A DNA stretch of 64,000 bases, from assembly GCF_900174585.1 (NCBI RefSeq), contig NZ_FWPT01000007.1, positions 186,001-250,000 of the forward strand, written 5' to 3'. The notes beneath the pieces are model-generated. The model was not told where the DNA came from. It did not search any database and worked only from the letters and a program-made list of their open reading frames with translations. This DNA is from Parendozoicomonas haliclonae. GTDB taxonomy: Bacteria; Pseudomonadota; Gammaproteobacteria; Pseudomonadales; Endozoicomonadaceae. Below, piece after piece: positions 27,628-36,124 of this stretch; within the stretch, counting starts at the first letter, position 1; each line of letters begins with the position of its first letter. Both the position numbers and the translations under genes were made by a program.

Positions 27628-27649
27628 CTTTTTCCGGTCAACCAAAAGC

Positions 27650-29737
27650 TTAGAAGGAGTACTTCACGCCAATGGAAACGTTATCACGATCACGCTGACT
27701 GTAGGTATCCGGGCCATTGAACTCGGTGTACTGCAGTTCAGCTTCCAGATCCAGGTACTGAGCCTTCATACCCAGAGTGGTCGAGCTCGCACCTTTCAGG
27801 AAGTTACCGGTACGGTGGGAGTTACCCTTCACATTCTGGTTCCAGCGGATGTACGGGTTCAGGTTAACGCCTGCATAGACATCGTTCCAGGTACCCGCCA
27901 GTACGGCACTGTAACCGAACGCATCGGCATCGATCTGATCGTCTTCATCACAGTTGGAGGAAGCGTATTCACAGTCACCACGACCGGCGAACTTACGAAC
28001 ATTGCCGTCCTGATCGGTGTATTCCAGATCGGAACCACGCAGATGTTCGGAAGCCACTTCCACCACACCGAACAGGGAGTCAAAGCTCAGCATTGGACCA
28101 AAGCTGTGAATCGCAGACAGAGAGATGTTGTAGGATTCAACACGCTCGTAGTTATTCAGATCACGCAGGTTGGCATAGTTAACCATCTGATCGGCAACCT
28201 TGATGGTCGCGCCACTAGATAGCGCACCAGCCTGAGCCAGAGCATCACCAATCAGATCATCAGTTGCGGAGATGGTGATAGGCATATTTGGGCGATAGGC
28301 CAGTTCACCGGCAAAAGAGGTGTTACCGAAAGTGGTGCTGAAGCTTACGCCGTACATACGGATATCTTCAAGATACTTACGGTGACCGGTCAGATTGGAG
28401 CCAAGGTCAATAGCAGCAACACCACCAGCAGCGGCGGCTGCCTGAGCGCCGGCCATCGCAGCCTCTTCTTCTGAGACTCCTGGAATAGCCTGACCATTCG
28501 ACAAAGCTGCCACGGCACCATCAAATTGTGCTTTGACTGCTGGATTTGTAGCCAAAACTCGTTGCATCGCTTCTACATCACCACCAGTATTAGCGCCGGC
28601 AAATGCTTGCAATACCGTTGGTGTAACTGCAGCAGCTTTAATCGCATCAACATTCACACCGTTATAGCCATCATCAATCTGTGCAAAGATTACAGGCTCT
28701 TTAGCGTGATAATTTACAAAGTAGAAACCGAACTCGGTGTCATTCAGCTCTTCAGCAATATAGCGGAAGGAGATACCGAACTGGCCATCATCCTTGGCAT
28801 TGATGTCTGAGCCGATAGCAGCGACCTTAAAACCATCGTCTTTCAGGTAGTCAGAGCCACCAACAACACCACCTGCAGCCAGCTGATCATAAAGCGGCTT
28901 AACACCAGCCAGAGAACCCAGCTCGTTGTAAGCAGTATTACCACCTTCAGCAAACAGATCGGTTTCAGCAAAGTAGGTGCCTACCGGATCAATCTGAGTC
29001 TTGCGGAAGTTCCACTGATAAAAGGCATTGGCAGACAGGTTATCCGTCAGGCCAACACTCAGAGACAGGGTTTCAACCGGCACCAGAGCTTCTTTCAGCT
29101 CGGAACCCGGCAGACGGAAACGGGCCGCATCGATAGGGTTAGTTGTGTTGATACCACTGCGGTAGAACATACCTTCACCCCAGCTCAGTACCTGCTTACC
29201 CAGACGGGCATCAACAGGCATTTCGCCCAGATCCCAGTAACCGTAAACATAGGCGTCGAGCAGCTGGGCGTCCTGACCGGAGATATCTTCCGCATCTTTG
29301 GTGAAGCGGTTGGCAGGCTTGGAGCCCTGCATACCAGCCTGGCTTGGCTGGCTTGCATGCCAGGATTCCTGACCGAAGTTGGTCTTGCCATTCATTTCGG
29401 CATCGTGGAAAGCGGTACCACGGGCAAACAGACCGTAGTTTTCCCAGCTCAGGCTCAGGTCGGAAGTGACCTTGTAAACCTGGGAAACCAGACCGGTATC
29501 GTAGTTACGGTTACCGTCGTTACCATTGATACCATCGTTGTCTTTGTCCTGTCCCTGTACACGCCACATGGCGCCGTAGGACACAGTAGTATCCAATGAA
29601 CCGGCGACTTCACCGTCCATCAGATCGAACTCAATAGCGTTGGCTGGCGACACTGCCAGTATGGAAGCGAGAGCGAAACCCGCTTTTGCTGGAGCTAAGT
29701 GCATTGGTGAGGAGATAGAAATCCTGCGCAGCTTCAT
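27650..29737 (-). CDS. DUF1302 outer-membrane barrel protein
   Basis: 695 residues from the ATG at 29735-29737 (MKLRRISIS), which has AAGGTG 8 bp upstream; a GTG 12 bp further out is less likely. The signal peptide ends at ANA, about residue 34, and the mature part begins IEFDLMDGEVAGSLDTTVSY, the DUF1302 start. The body shows alternating beta strands and ends GVKYSF, with the C-terminal Phe recognised by the barrel-assembly machinery. LGKQVLSWGEGMFYRSG near residue 180 is shared in part with the barrel at 9659-11101. A central region of about residues 375-445 is Ala-rich and differs in base use from the flanks (an extracellular loop insertion). First gene of the operon with DUF1329, YCF48-like and MMPL. 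Confidence 0.9.
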   Translation of the reverse strand: MKLRRISISSPMHLAPAKAGFALASILAVSPANAIEFDLMDGEVAGSLDTTVSYGAMWRVQGQDKDNDGINGNDGNRNYDTGLVSQVYKVTSDLSLSWENYGLFARGTAFHDAEMNGKTNFGQESWHASQPSQAGMQGSKPANRFTKDAEDISGQDAQLLDAYVYGYWDLGEMPVDARLGKQVLSWGEGMFYRSGINTTNPIDAARFRLPGSELKEALVPVETLSLSVGLTDNLSANAFYQWNFRKTQIDPVGTYFAETDLFAEGGNTAYNELGSLAGVKPLYDQLAAGGVVGGSDYLKDDGFKVAAIGSDINAKDDGQFGISFRYIAEELNDTEFGFYFVNYHAKEPVIFAQIDDGYNGVNVDAIKAAAVTPTVLQAFAGANTGGDVEAMQRVLATNPAVKAQFDGAVAALSNGQAIPGVSEEEAAMAGAQAAAAAGGVAAIDLGSNLTGHRKYLEDIRMYGVSFSTTFGNTSFAGELAYRPNMPITISATDDLIGDALAQAGALSSGATIKVADQMVNYANLRDLNNYERVESYNISLSAIHSFGPMLSFDSLFGVVEVASEHLRGSDLEYTDQDGNVRKFAGRGDCEYASSNCDEDDQIDADAFGYSAVLAGTWNDVYAGVNLNPYIRWNQNVKGNSHRTGNFLKGASSTTLGMKAQYLDLEAELQYTEFNGPDTYSQRDRDNVSIGVKYSF

Positions 29738-30000
29738 TCTTATTATCACCTTGTGGATTTATTATTGTTTTGCACCGTGGCATGGAGAGGCCAAAATTGT
29801 GCAAAAACACGAGCCCCTTCCGTTCACGCAGATCACCAGCCTTCCCACTTCTCTCGCATCGCGAATCCCCCCGCAATAGAGCGTCTGGTTGACCTTTCTG
29901 ACCTGGGCGCGCCGGGCTGGGGGTCAATTTATCGTGATTGGTCGAATTTGTATAGACCCTGTCGTCATTTTGCTAGGTAATGCCGACTATATGCATAGAA

Positions 30001-30027
30001 AATAGCCGATTATGACAATCGGCTATT
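30001..30027 (-). terminator. Probable terminator downstream of pepN
   Basis: A 10-bp perfect stem (30001-30010/30018-30027, loop TATGACA region) is followed on the minus strand by TTTCTATG. It is the second of two hairpins after the pepN stop codon. Confidence 0.6.
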
Positions 30028-30054
30028 CCGGAAGTGAATGTTTTGGTAGATGCC

Positions 30055-30091
30055 AGTGGTCGTTTGAGTCACAAGACGACAAACGACCACT
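30055..30091. other. Stem-loop directly after pepN
   Basis: A 12-bp perfect stem AGTGGTCGTTTG/CAAACGACCACT (30055-30066/30080-30091) with a 13-base loop and no T tract lies 20 bp after the pepN stop. With the next hairpin it forms a tandem 3'-end structure. Confidence 0.55.
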
Positions 30092-30110
30092 TTCAGGCAG
30101 GAAAATCTGA

Positions 30111-32750
30111 TCAGGCGAGAGACTTGCTCACCACCTCAAACAGATCCTTGGACAGGTCTTGCTGCTGGATACGCTTAAGGGCAGCCAACATCAGTTCACG
30201 ACGCTTCTCGTCATAACGCTTCCAGCGGGTCAGCGGGTTAATCAAACGGGAAGCCAGCTGCGGGTTCAGGGCATCAATGCGGATCACTTCATCAGCCAGG
30301 AACTCATAGCTTTCACCAGAGATATTGTGGAAGTTCACCAGATTACCGGAACAGTAGCCTGAAACCAGCGAGCGCATCTTGTTCGGGTTCTTCTTATCGA
30401 AGCCCGGATGCTCCATCAGCTCACGCACTTTCGCGAGGGTACCAAAGCGGGAATCCGTAACCTGCGTGCTGAACCACATATTCATCACATTGGTATCGTC
30501 GGCCCACTTTTCGGCGAACTCGGCCAGCGCCTGCTCCGCAACAGCCTTGCCACTTTCATGCACAGCGCCAATCAGATTGGACAATGCAGCAATGCTGTCG
30601 GTCATATTGGAAGCCGCAGCGAACTGAGCCTGAGCCAGCTCAACACTGGCAGCATCATCCAGCTCAACCAGATAGCTCAGAGCAATATTCTTCAGGCGGC
30701 GCTCGGCAATATCTTCCGGCTCAGCCTGATAAGGCTTGTCCACATTCAGAGAGTTGTAGATTTGCTGCAGACGCTCTTTGTGCGCTTCAGCGATAGCTCC
30801 ACGAACAAACTCACGCGCCTGATGGATAGCATCAACATCAATCACATCCATCTGCTCAGCCAGCAGGGTTTCCGATGGCAACAGCAGCATCTCGGCAATC
30901 ATGGCCAGATCCAGAGATTCATCAGCCAGCACCTTGCCATAGGCCGCCAACAGCTGAGGATCAACCGCCAGTTCACGACCGGCCTGAATATCCGCCACCA
31001 GCTCCATCAGGACATTGATCGCCAGACGCTGACAGCTGTCCCAACGGTTGAAGCCGTCTTCATCGTGACTCATCAGGAAGATCAGATCTTCACGACTGTA
31101 GTCGTAATTCACCTTAACAGGCGCAGAGAAGCCGCGCAGCAGAGATGGCAGTGGACGCTCATCAGCCTTGAAGGTGAAAGTCTGCTCTGGCTCTTTCAGA
31201 TCCAGAACTACTGTCGTTTCACCCTCGCCATTCAGTGGCATTGGCTCACCTTCACCATCCAGCAGGCCAATTGCGACCGGAATATGGAATGGCAACTTGG
31301 TGTCCTGCCCCGGTGTGGCCGGGCAGCTCTGCTTGATGGTCAGGCTATATTCCTGCGCATCTTCATCGTAGCTATCAGACACGTCCAGAACCGGGGTTCC
31401 CGCCTGGGAGTACCAACGCTTGAACTGGCTGAGATCAACACCGTTGGCATCTTCCATCGCAGCCACAAAGTCTTCGGTAGTTACTGCCTGACCATCGTGG
31501 CGATCAAAGTAGAGATCACTGCCTTTGCGGAAGCCTTCGCTACCCACGATGCTGTGAATCATCCGCACGACTTCCGCACCCTTTTCATAAACAGTCAGGG
31601 TGTAAAAGTTGCTAATTTCGATAAACGACTCAGGACGAATCGGGTGAGCCATCGGGCCGGCGTCTTCTACAAACTGGGCAGAACGCAGGAAGTTCACATC
31701 CTGAATACGCTTAACAGTGCGGGAATACATATCAGCGGTATATTCTGCATCACGGAATACTGTGAAGCCTTCTTTCAGGCTCAGCTGGAACCAGTCGCGG
31801 CAGGTCACACGGTTACCGGACCAGTTATGGAAGTATTCGTGGGCAACGATGGCATCGATACGCTCGTGGGCAGCATCGGTGGCATTATCCGGGCGGGCCA
31901 GTACACAGGTGGAGTTAAAGATATTGAGACCTTTATTCTCCATGGCGCCCATATTGAAATCGTCCACCGCCACGATCATAAAGATATCGAGATCGTATTC
32001 ACGACCGTAGACTTCCTCATCCCACTTCATGGACTTCTTCAAAGAGCGCATGGCGTGGTCGCACTTGGTGATATTGTGCGGCTCAACAAAAATACGCAGA
32101 GTCACTTCACGACCACTCATGGTGGTGAAGGTATCCTCGATAAATTCCAGGTTACCGCCCACCAGCGCAAACAGGTAAGCCGGCTTTTTGAATGGATCGT
32201 TCCAGGTCACCATATGACGACCGTCGTCCAGATCCTTGCGCTCAATGGCATTACCGTTGGACAGCAGAACCGGATACTTGTCTTTGTCTCCAATCACCGT
32301 GGTGGTGAAGATGGACATCACATCCGGGCGATCCAGGTAGTAGGTAATCTTGCGGAAGCCTTCAGCTTCACACTGGGTACAGAACATGCCACCAGACTTG
32401 TACAGACCTTCCAGAGAAGTGTTTTCCTGAGGCTTGATACGGGTCACGATGTAGGTTTCAAATGCTTCACTCTGTGGCTGAAGCACCAGCTGCTCGCTAT
32501 CAACCTTGTACTGGTCGCCAGACAGAACCGCACCATCAATAGCAACGGACACCAGCTCCATATTCTCACCGACCAGCGTCAGCTCAGGCAGCTGAGCGTG
32601 GGTCTTGGTGTCGTTTAGTTTGAAGTTCAGGGTCGAGGTGACCAGCGTGGACTCTTCACCCAGCTCAAAGCTCAGAGCGGTGGTTTCAATCCAGTAATCT
32701 GGCTGCTGGTAGTCTTTGAGATAAATCGCGCGGGGTTGAGCGTCTTTCAT
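30111..32750 (-). CDS. pepN: Aminopeptidase N
   Basis: 879 residues, close to the 870 of Escherichia coli PepN, a cytoplasmic zinc metallopeptidase of family M1 that removes N-terminal residues from peptides. The exopeptidase motif GAMEN is at about residues 264-268, and the zinc site VAHEYFHNW near 300-308 gives HEYFH, with the third ligand Glu about 18 residues later in SLKEGFTVFRD. N-terminal beta domain, thermolysin-like catalytic domain and long helical C-terminus are all present. A good AGGAG ribosome site precedes the ATG. It is downstream of DUF2797 with a 50-bp gap, and the yeaC-DUF2797-pepN order is shared with other gammaproteobacteria such as Pseudomonas. Confidence 0.96.
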   Translation of the reverse strand: MKDAQPRAIYLKDYQQPDYWIETTALSFELGEESTLVTSTLNFKLNDTKTHAQLPELTLVGENMELVSVAIDGAVLSGDQYKVDSEQLVLQPQSEAFETYIVTRIKPQENTSLEGLYKSGGMFCTQCEAEGFRKITYYLDRPDVMSIFTTTVIGDKDKYPVLLSNGNAIERKDLDDGRHMVTWNDPFKKPAYLFALVGGNLEFIEDTFTTMSGREVTLRIFVEPHNITKCDHAMRSLKKSMKWDEEVYGREYDLDIFMIVAVDDFNMGAMENKGLNIFNSTCVLARPDNATDAAHERIDAIVAHEYFHNWSGNRVTCRDWFQLSLKEGFTVFRDAEYTADMYSRTVKRIQDVNFLRSAQFVEDAGPMAHPIRPESFIEISNFYTLTVYEKGAEVVRMIHSIVGSEGFRKGSDLYFDRHDGQAVTTEDFVAAMEDANGVDLSQFKRWYSQAGTPVLDVSDSYDEDAQEYSLTIKQSCPATPGQDTKLPFHIPVAIGLLDGEGEPMPLNGEGETTVVLDLKEPEQTFTFKADERPLPSLLRGFSAPVKVNYDYSREDLIFLMSHDEDGFNRWDSCQRLAINVLMELVADIQAGRELAVDPQLLAAYGKVLADESLDLAMIAEMLLLPSETLLAEQMDVIDVDAIHQAREFVRGAIAEAHKERLQQIYNSLNVDKPYQAEPEDIAERRLKNIALSYLVELDDAASVELAQAQFAAASNMTDSIAALSNLIGAVHESGKAVAEQALAEFAEKWADDTNVMNMWFSTQVTDSRFGTLAKVRELMEHPGFDKKNPNKMRSLVSGYCSGNLVNFHNISGESYEFLADEVIRIDALNPQLASRLINPLTRWKRYDEKRRELMLAALKRIQQQDLSKDLFEVVSKSLA

Positions 32751-32800
32751 GCAATCTCCTGAACCGGAACATCAGGGATCACCCAATGCCCCGGCAATAA

Positions 32801-33661
32801 TCATGGTGTCGTTATTGTTAGTTCGTAGGCCGTATACTTGCGGATATTGATCACACCGGTATCAAATATCAGATACTGCCCTTTGATTCCGAGCAACGTT
32901 CCTTCGGCCACCGGATTTTTATCCAGATTAAAAGAGGTCACTTTGGTTGGATATTCCAGCACAGGATAACGAATTTCAATCGGCAGCACATCACTGCTGA
33001 TCGGCTGCACAGCCTGCAGACCATGCTCTTCCAGCAGAGACTCAATGCCATAGGCATACCGATCCAGCAGATCTTCCCGAGCCTGCTCAAGATCAAGAAC
33101 ATCCACCTGCCCTTTCAGCATCGCCCGCCAGTTGGTTTTATCCTTCACTTCCTGACGCAGCATATCCTCCACAAAACCAGACAGCTGTCGTGTCGCTACC
33201 CGCAGTATCGGCAGTGCCTGAACAGCGCCCTGATCAATCCAGCGGGTCGGCACCTGGGAAGCACGGGTAATACCCACCTTCATGCCGGAAGAGTTAGCCA
33301 GGTAGACGATATGATCTGTCATGCAGAACTCCTCGCCCCAGGCCGGCTCACGACAGGTGCCTTTATCGTAGTGACATTTCTCCGGGCTCATAATGCAGGA
33401 GTCACAGCAGGCCAGCTTCTGGAAGCACGGCCAGCAAAACCCCTGACTAAAGCTTTTTTTGGTTTTACGGCTGCAGTGGGTACAAAAGATATTACCGGTC
33501 GCAGCCAGAGAGACCTGCCTGCCCAACAAGGCATTCATATCGATCAGCTCATCACCAATCGGCAGGTTGTAGCTGACCGGTTCCCCATTCTCACCGAGAA
33601 CAGATTTCATTTTGACGACAGATCCGGTCACCGAACCTGTCTCTAAAAGCAACTCAGACAT
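32801..33661 (-). CDS. DUF2797 protein, Cys-rich
   Basis: 286 residues. The N-terminal third carries a metal-site-like Cys cluster: CTHCSRKTKKSF, then CWPCFQKLACCDSC, SPEKCHYDKGTC and EEFCMTDH (about residues 60-115). The middle has VYLANSSGMKVGITRASQVP near residue 120-140, resembling the GIY-YIG-like core reported for this group, with the pattern VYLA...KVGITR. Function unknown; a zinc-binding nucleic-acid protein is plausible (inference). Its start overlaps the yeaC stop by one base (TGATG), so translation is coupled. Confidence 0.88.
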   Translation of the reverse strand: MSELLLETGSVTGSVVKMKSVLGENGEPVSYNLPIGDELIDMNALLGRQVSLAATGNIFCTHCSRKTKKSFSQGFCWPCFQKLACCDSCIMSPEKCHYDKGTCREPAWGEEFCMTDHIVYLANSSGMKVGITRASQVPTRWIDQGAVQALPILRVATRQLSGFVEDMLRQEVKDKTNWRAMLKGQVDVLDLEQAREDLLDRYAYGIESLLEEHGLQAVQPISSDVLPIEIRYPVLEYPTKVTSFNLDKNPVAEGTLLGIKGQYLIFDTGVINIRKYTAYELTITTP

Positions 33662-33921
33662 CAGGCATCCTGAAAACGAAGAATGGACTCTTCCTGGGCA
33701 TCATCTTTTTTCCCACCGCTTTTGCAGCTCTGGGACATATAACCGGTACGCTGATCTTCCGGCAGATGTTTGGCCTCCCAGGCCAGCACCGCTTCAAGAC
33801 TCTGCTCACGCTGCTCCGGGGTCAGCGGACGACCATCAGGCCATTTCCCCAGTTCCACACCACGACGCAGATTGGCGACAACTTCCGGCGTTAATGACGC
33901 AACAAAATCCTGGAAACTCAT
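33661..33921 (-). CDS. yeaC: YeaC-like DUF1315 protein
   Basis: 86 residues. VELGKWPDGRPLTPEQRE near residues 22-39 matches E. coli YeaC (VELGKWPDG...LTEEQKE), and LAWEAKHLPEDQRTGYM follows. Small, soluble, helical; function unknown. First gene of the yeaC-DUF2797-pepN unit. A GGGGGGAG-type ribosome site precedes the ATG. Confidence 0.9.
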   Translation of the reverse strand: MSFQDFVASLTPEVVANLRRGVELGKWPDGRPLTPEQREQSLEAVLAWEAKHLPEDQRTGYMSQSCKSGGKKDDAQEESILRFQDA

Positions 33922-33972
33922 ACTCCCCCCTCAACTCACCAACAAACAGGCCGGTGGCGAAACGTTCAAAGA

Positions 33973-34069
33973 GGAGAAAAAGCTTTGAATGAACAAAGGC
34001 CAGGGATGGCCTGAGAACGCTTCAGGACAGGGATAGTCCTGCAGCGTGGTGAATCAAAGTTTTTTCTCC
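33973..34069. repeat. Composite palindromic element, copy B
   Basis: A 16-bp outer inverted repeat with one mismatch (33973-33988/34054-34069) encloses two hairpins: AGGCC-AGGGAT-GGCCT at 33997-34012 and CAGGAC-AGGGATA-GTCCTG at 34023-34041, the latter extended by ACGCT/AGCGT. Bases 33995-34014 are identical to 11001-11020 in copy A. It fills the gap between the rhomboid gene and yeaC. Confidence 0.8.
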
Positions 34070-34075
34070 GAAAGC

Positions 34076-34960
34076 TCAAATAGCAGACCGCACAAAAAAA
34101 CGATTATAAAGATAACCAAAGGCGACGCCGGACAACAAACCACCGGCATGGGCGCCATTGGCAATCTGGCCCAACCCCAGACTCCCGAGAATCCCGGTAA
34201 AGCCAATCAACAGCCAGGCCATCATAAACATATAAATGCCGGACGGAACCTTATAACACCCGGGCTCAAACCGTTCCCGAATCCAGCAAAAGCCCAACAG
34301 GCCAAAGATCACCCCGGACATACCACCAAACAAGGGGAAACCATCGGCGGAAACAAACTGAACGATATTGGACACCGCTCCGGTAAACAGCACCAGCAGC
34401 GCCAGAAACAGCCCTTTATGGCGTAACTCTATACGATGCCCCAGATCCAAAAGCCAGAGCATATTGAAGACCAGATGGAAAACACCAAAGTGCAGAAAGA
34501 TAGGAGTGATAACCCGCCAACTGAACAGCCAGGAAAAGTCACCATGCTCATACATAGCCGACAAAGGCAGATAACGGATCTTATCGCCCTGTACGAGATA
34601 CTCACTCATACTGAACCAGGCGACAGTTTCATAGTTGTTGCCCAGCCCGGTCAGAAACGCGACCACCAGCGAAGCAACTATCAGCAGCAGAGTAACCGGG
34701 ATACGCATCCAATCCGCCAGCGGGCCGGACAGAAAACCACCAGCCCCCTTCCAGGAAACCTTAACCTTACTTAACTGCAGCAAACCGGACTGCCACTGGG
34801 CAAACCAGGTCAGCACCTCATCCTCCTGCGCAGGGTGCTCCAGCCAGAGCACCTGCCGACCACCCTCTTCGGTAATTTTATGGGGGACGCGCTGCCGCCA
34901 GAGAAAGGCGGAAAAAGGCAGAAGATCCTCTTCTACCGGACGGTCAAATAGACGCAGCAT
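34076..34960 (-). CDS. glpG: Rhomboid intramembrane serine protease (GlpG-like)
   Basis: 294 residues. An N-terminal cytoplasmic domain of about 90 residues precedes six membrane helices. WRVITPIFLHFGVFHLVFNM near residues 145-165 is the L1/TM2 signature, FGGMSGVIFG holds the catalytic Ser (about 214) and NGAHAGGLLSG the catalytic His (about 270). GlpG-type rhomboids cut single-pass membrane proteins inside the bilayer of the inner membrane. It follows nadK on the same strand with a 63-bp gap. The symbol is by family resemblance. Confidence 0.92.
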   Translation of the reverse strand: MLRLFDRPVEEDLLPFSAFLWRQRVPHKITEEGGRQVLWLEHPAQEDEVLTWFAQWQSGLLQLSKVKVSWKGAGGFLSGPLADWMRIPVTLLLIVASLVVAFLTGLGNNYETVAWFSMSEYLVQGDKIRYLPLSAMYEHGDFSWLFSWRVITPIFLHFGVFHLVFNMLWLLDLGHRIELRHKGLFLALLVLFTGAVSNIVQFVSADGFPLFGGMSGVIFGLLGFCWIRERFEPGCYKVPSGIYMFMMAWLLIGFTGILGSLGLGQIANGAHAGGLLSGVAFGYLYNRFFVRSAI

Positions 34961-35023
34961 GAATGGGCTTTTCCTTAACAGAGCTGAGGATAATCAGCCT
35001 ATCTGTCATCACAGGATCAATCA

Positions 35024-35902
35024 TCAGGCGAGGCGGTTACCCCAGCCCAGCTTGGTTCGGCACACTTCATAGTAATTGTGATTCAACGGATGAATCAGCC
35101 GCAGTTTAAACGGCTTCTTGCGAATCGACAGGGTATCACCCGGTGCAGCCGTGATATGCACCTGCCCATCACAGGAGATCTGCGGGTAGGTCGGGTTATC
35201 CCGGCTGATCACAATCTTCACCTCACTGTTGCCATCAATCACGATAGGACGACTGCTCAGGGTATGAGGGAAGATCGGCACCAGCACCACCGCATCCAGC
35301 CGCGGATGCATGATCGGGCCGCCACCAGACAACGCATAAGCAGTGGAACCGGTCGGTGTTGCTACGATCAGACCATCAGAACGCTGGCTGTAAACAAACT
35401 GACCATCCACAAACAGTTCAAACTCGATCATCCGGGTCACTTTACCCGGCTGCAGCGCTACCTCATTCAAGGCATTGGAATGACCAATGGATTCACCATT
35501 ACGCTTGAGATCGGCTTCCAGCAGGAAGCGGCTCTCAACAATATACTTGCCATCCAGCACATCGCCGATCTGCTCTTCCAGCTTGTCCGGCTGAATATCG
35601 GTCAGAAAGCCCAGGCTGCCACGGTTAATTCCCAGCACCGGCACATTGGAACGAGCCAGCGCCCGGGCCGCGCCCAGAAGACTGCCGTCACCGCCAATAA
35701 CAATAACCAGATCACAGATCTCGCCCATCATCTTGCGACTGCAGACCTGCAGCCCATGACCGGGCATCAGCTGAGCAATACTGTCTTCGATGATGACATG
35801 AAGATCGCGGGAGAGCAGAAAGGTTTTCAGACGCTTCAGGGTGTCCACAACCTGGACACTGCCCATACGACCGATCACCCCAATGTGTTTGAACTGTTCC
35901 AT
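35024..35902 (-). CDS. nadK: NAD kinase
   Basis: 292 residues, exactly the usual length. Phosphorylates NAD to NADP in the cytoplasm, the only route to NADP. GGDGSLLGAAR near residues 70-80 holds the GGDG motif; NRGSLGFLTD follows near 95-104 and GSTAYALSGGGPIMHP near 185-200 is the second conserved block. Start ATG at 35900-35902. It is upstream of the rhomboid gene and probably co-transcribed. Confidence 0.96.
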   Translation of the reverse strand: MEQFKHIGVIGRMGSVQVVDTLKRLKTFLLSRDLHVIIEDSIAQLMPGHGLQVCSRKMMGEICDLVIVIGGDGSLLGAARALARSNVPVLGINRGSLGFLTDIQPDKLEEQIGDVLDGKYIVESRFLLEADLKRNGESIGHSNALNEVALQPGKVTRMIEFELFVDGQFVYSQRSDGLIVATPTGSTAYALSGGGPIMHPRLDAVVLVPIFPHTLSSRPIVIDGNSEVKIVISRDNPTYPQISCDGQVHITAAPGDTLSIRKKPFKLRLIHPLNHNYYEVCRTKLGWGNRLA

Positions 35903-36124
35903 AAATGCGGGACGTTATGAAATTAATTTATATAGCCATTATAAACAAACTACCCACTCAGTCAGAGAGCGAACAAGAAAAATCCCTCCATGGGCGGTAT
36001 GGGTTCTGGCCTCTAATAATGAGCATACCCGATCGTGAAGCAGGATTCTGCTAAAACCTGCGGCGATGCCTGTGAAAAGTACGACCTGCCCAGACGTTAG
36101 TCCGCAGGCCATGAGTTTGGTAGC

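Larger units (their letters stand above)
29738..30110. promoter_or_regulatory. Upstream region of the DUF1302 operon / end of pepN
   Basis: About 370 bp with no gene. It must carry the DUF1302 promoter; two direct copies of GGTC(G)AATTT (29922-29930 and 29940-29949) lie about 200 bp upstream of the start, the second being part of GGTC-N11-GACC at 29940-29958, a possible operator. The two hairpins nearest pepN are listed separately. No confident -35/-10 pair was seen. Confidence 0.4.

Noticed and set aside
25918-27720. 600-codon open frame on the plus strand opposite DUF1329 and part of the YCF48 gene
   Set aside because: It spans two well-supported minus-strand genes and their gap, has no ribosome site and no family features.
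30408-32618. 736-codon open frame on the plus strand, antisense to pepN
   Set aside because: pepN on the other strand has full family motifs; the antisense frame gives His/Gln-rich text without domains and arises from codon bias.
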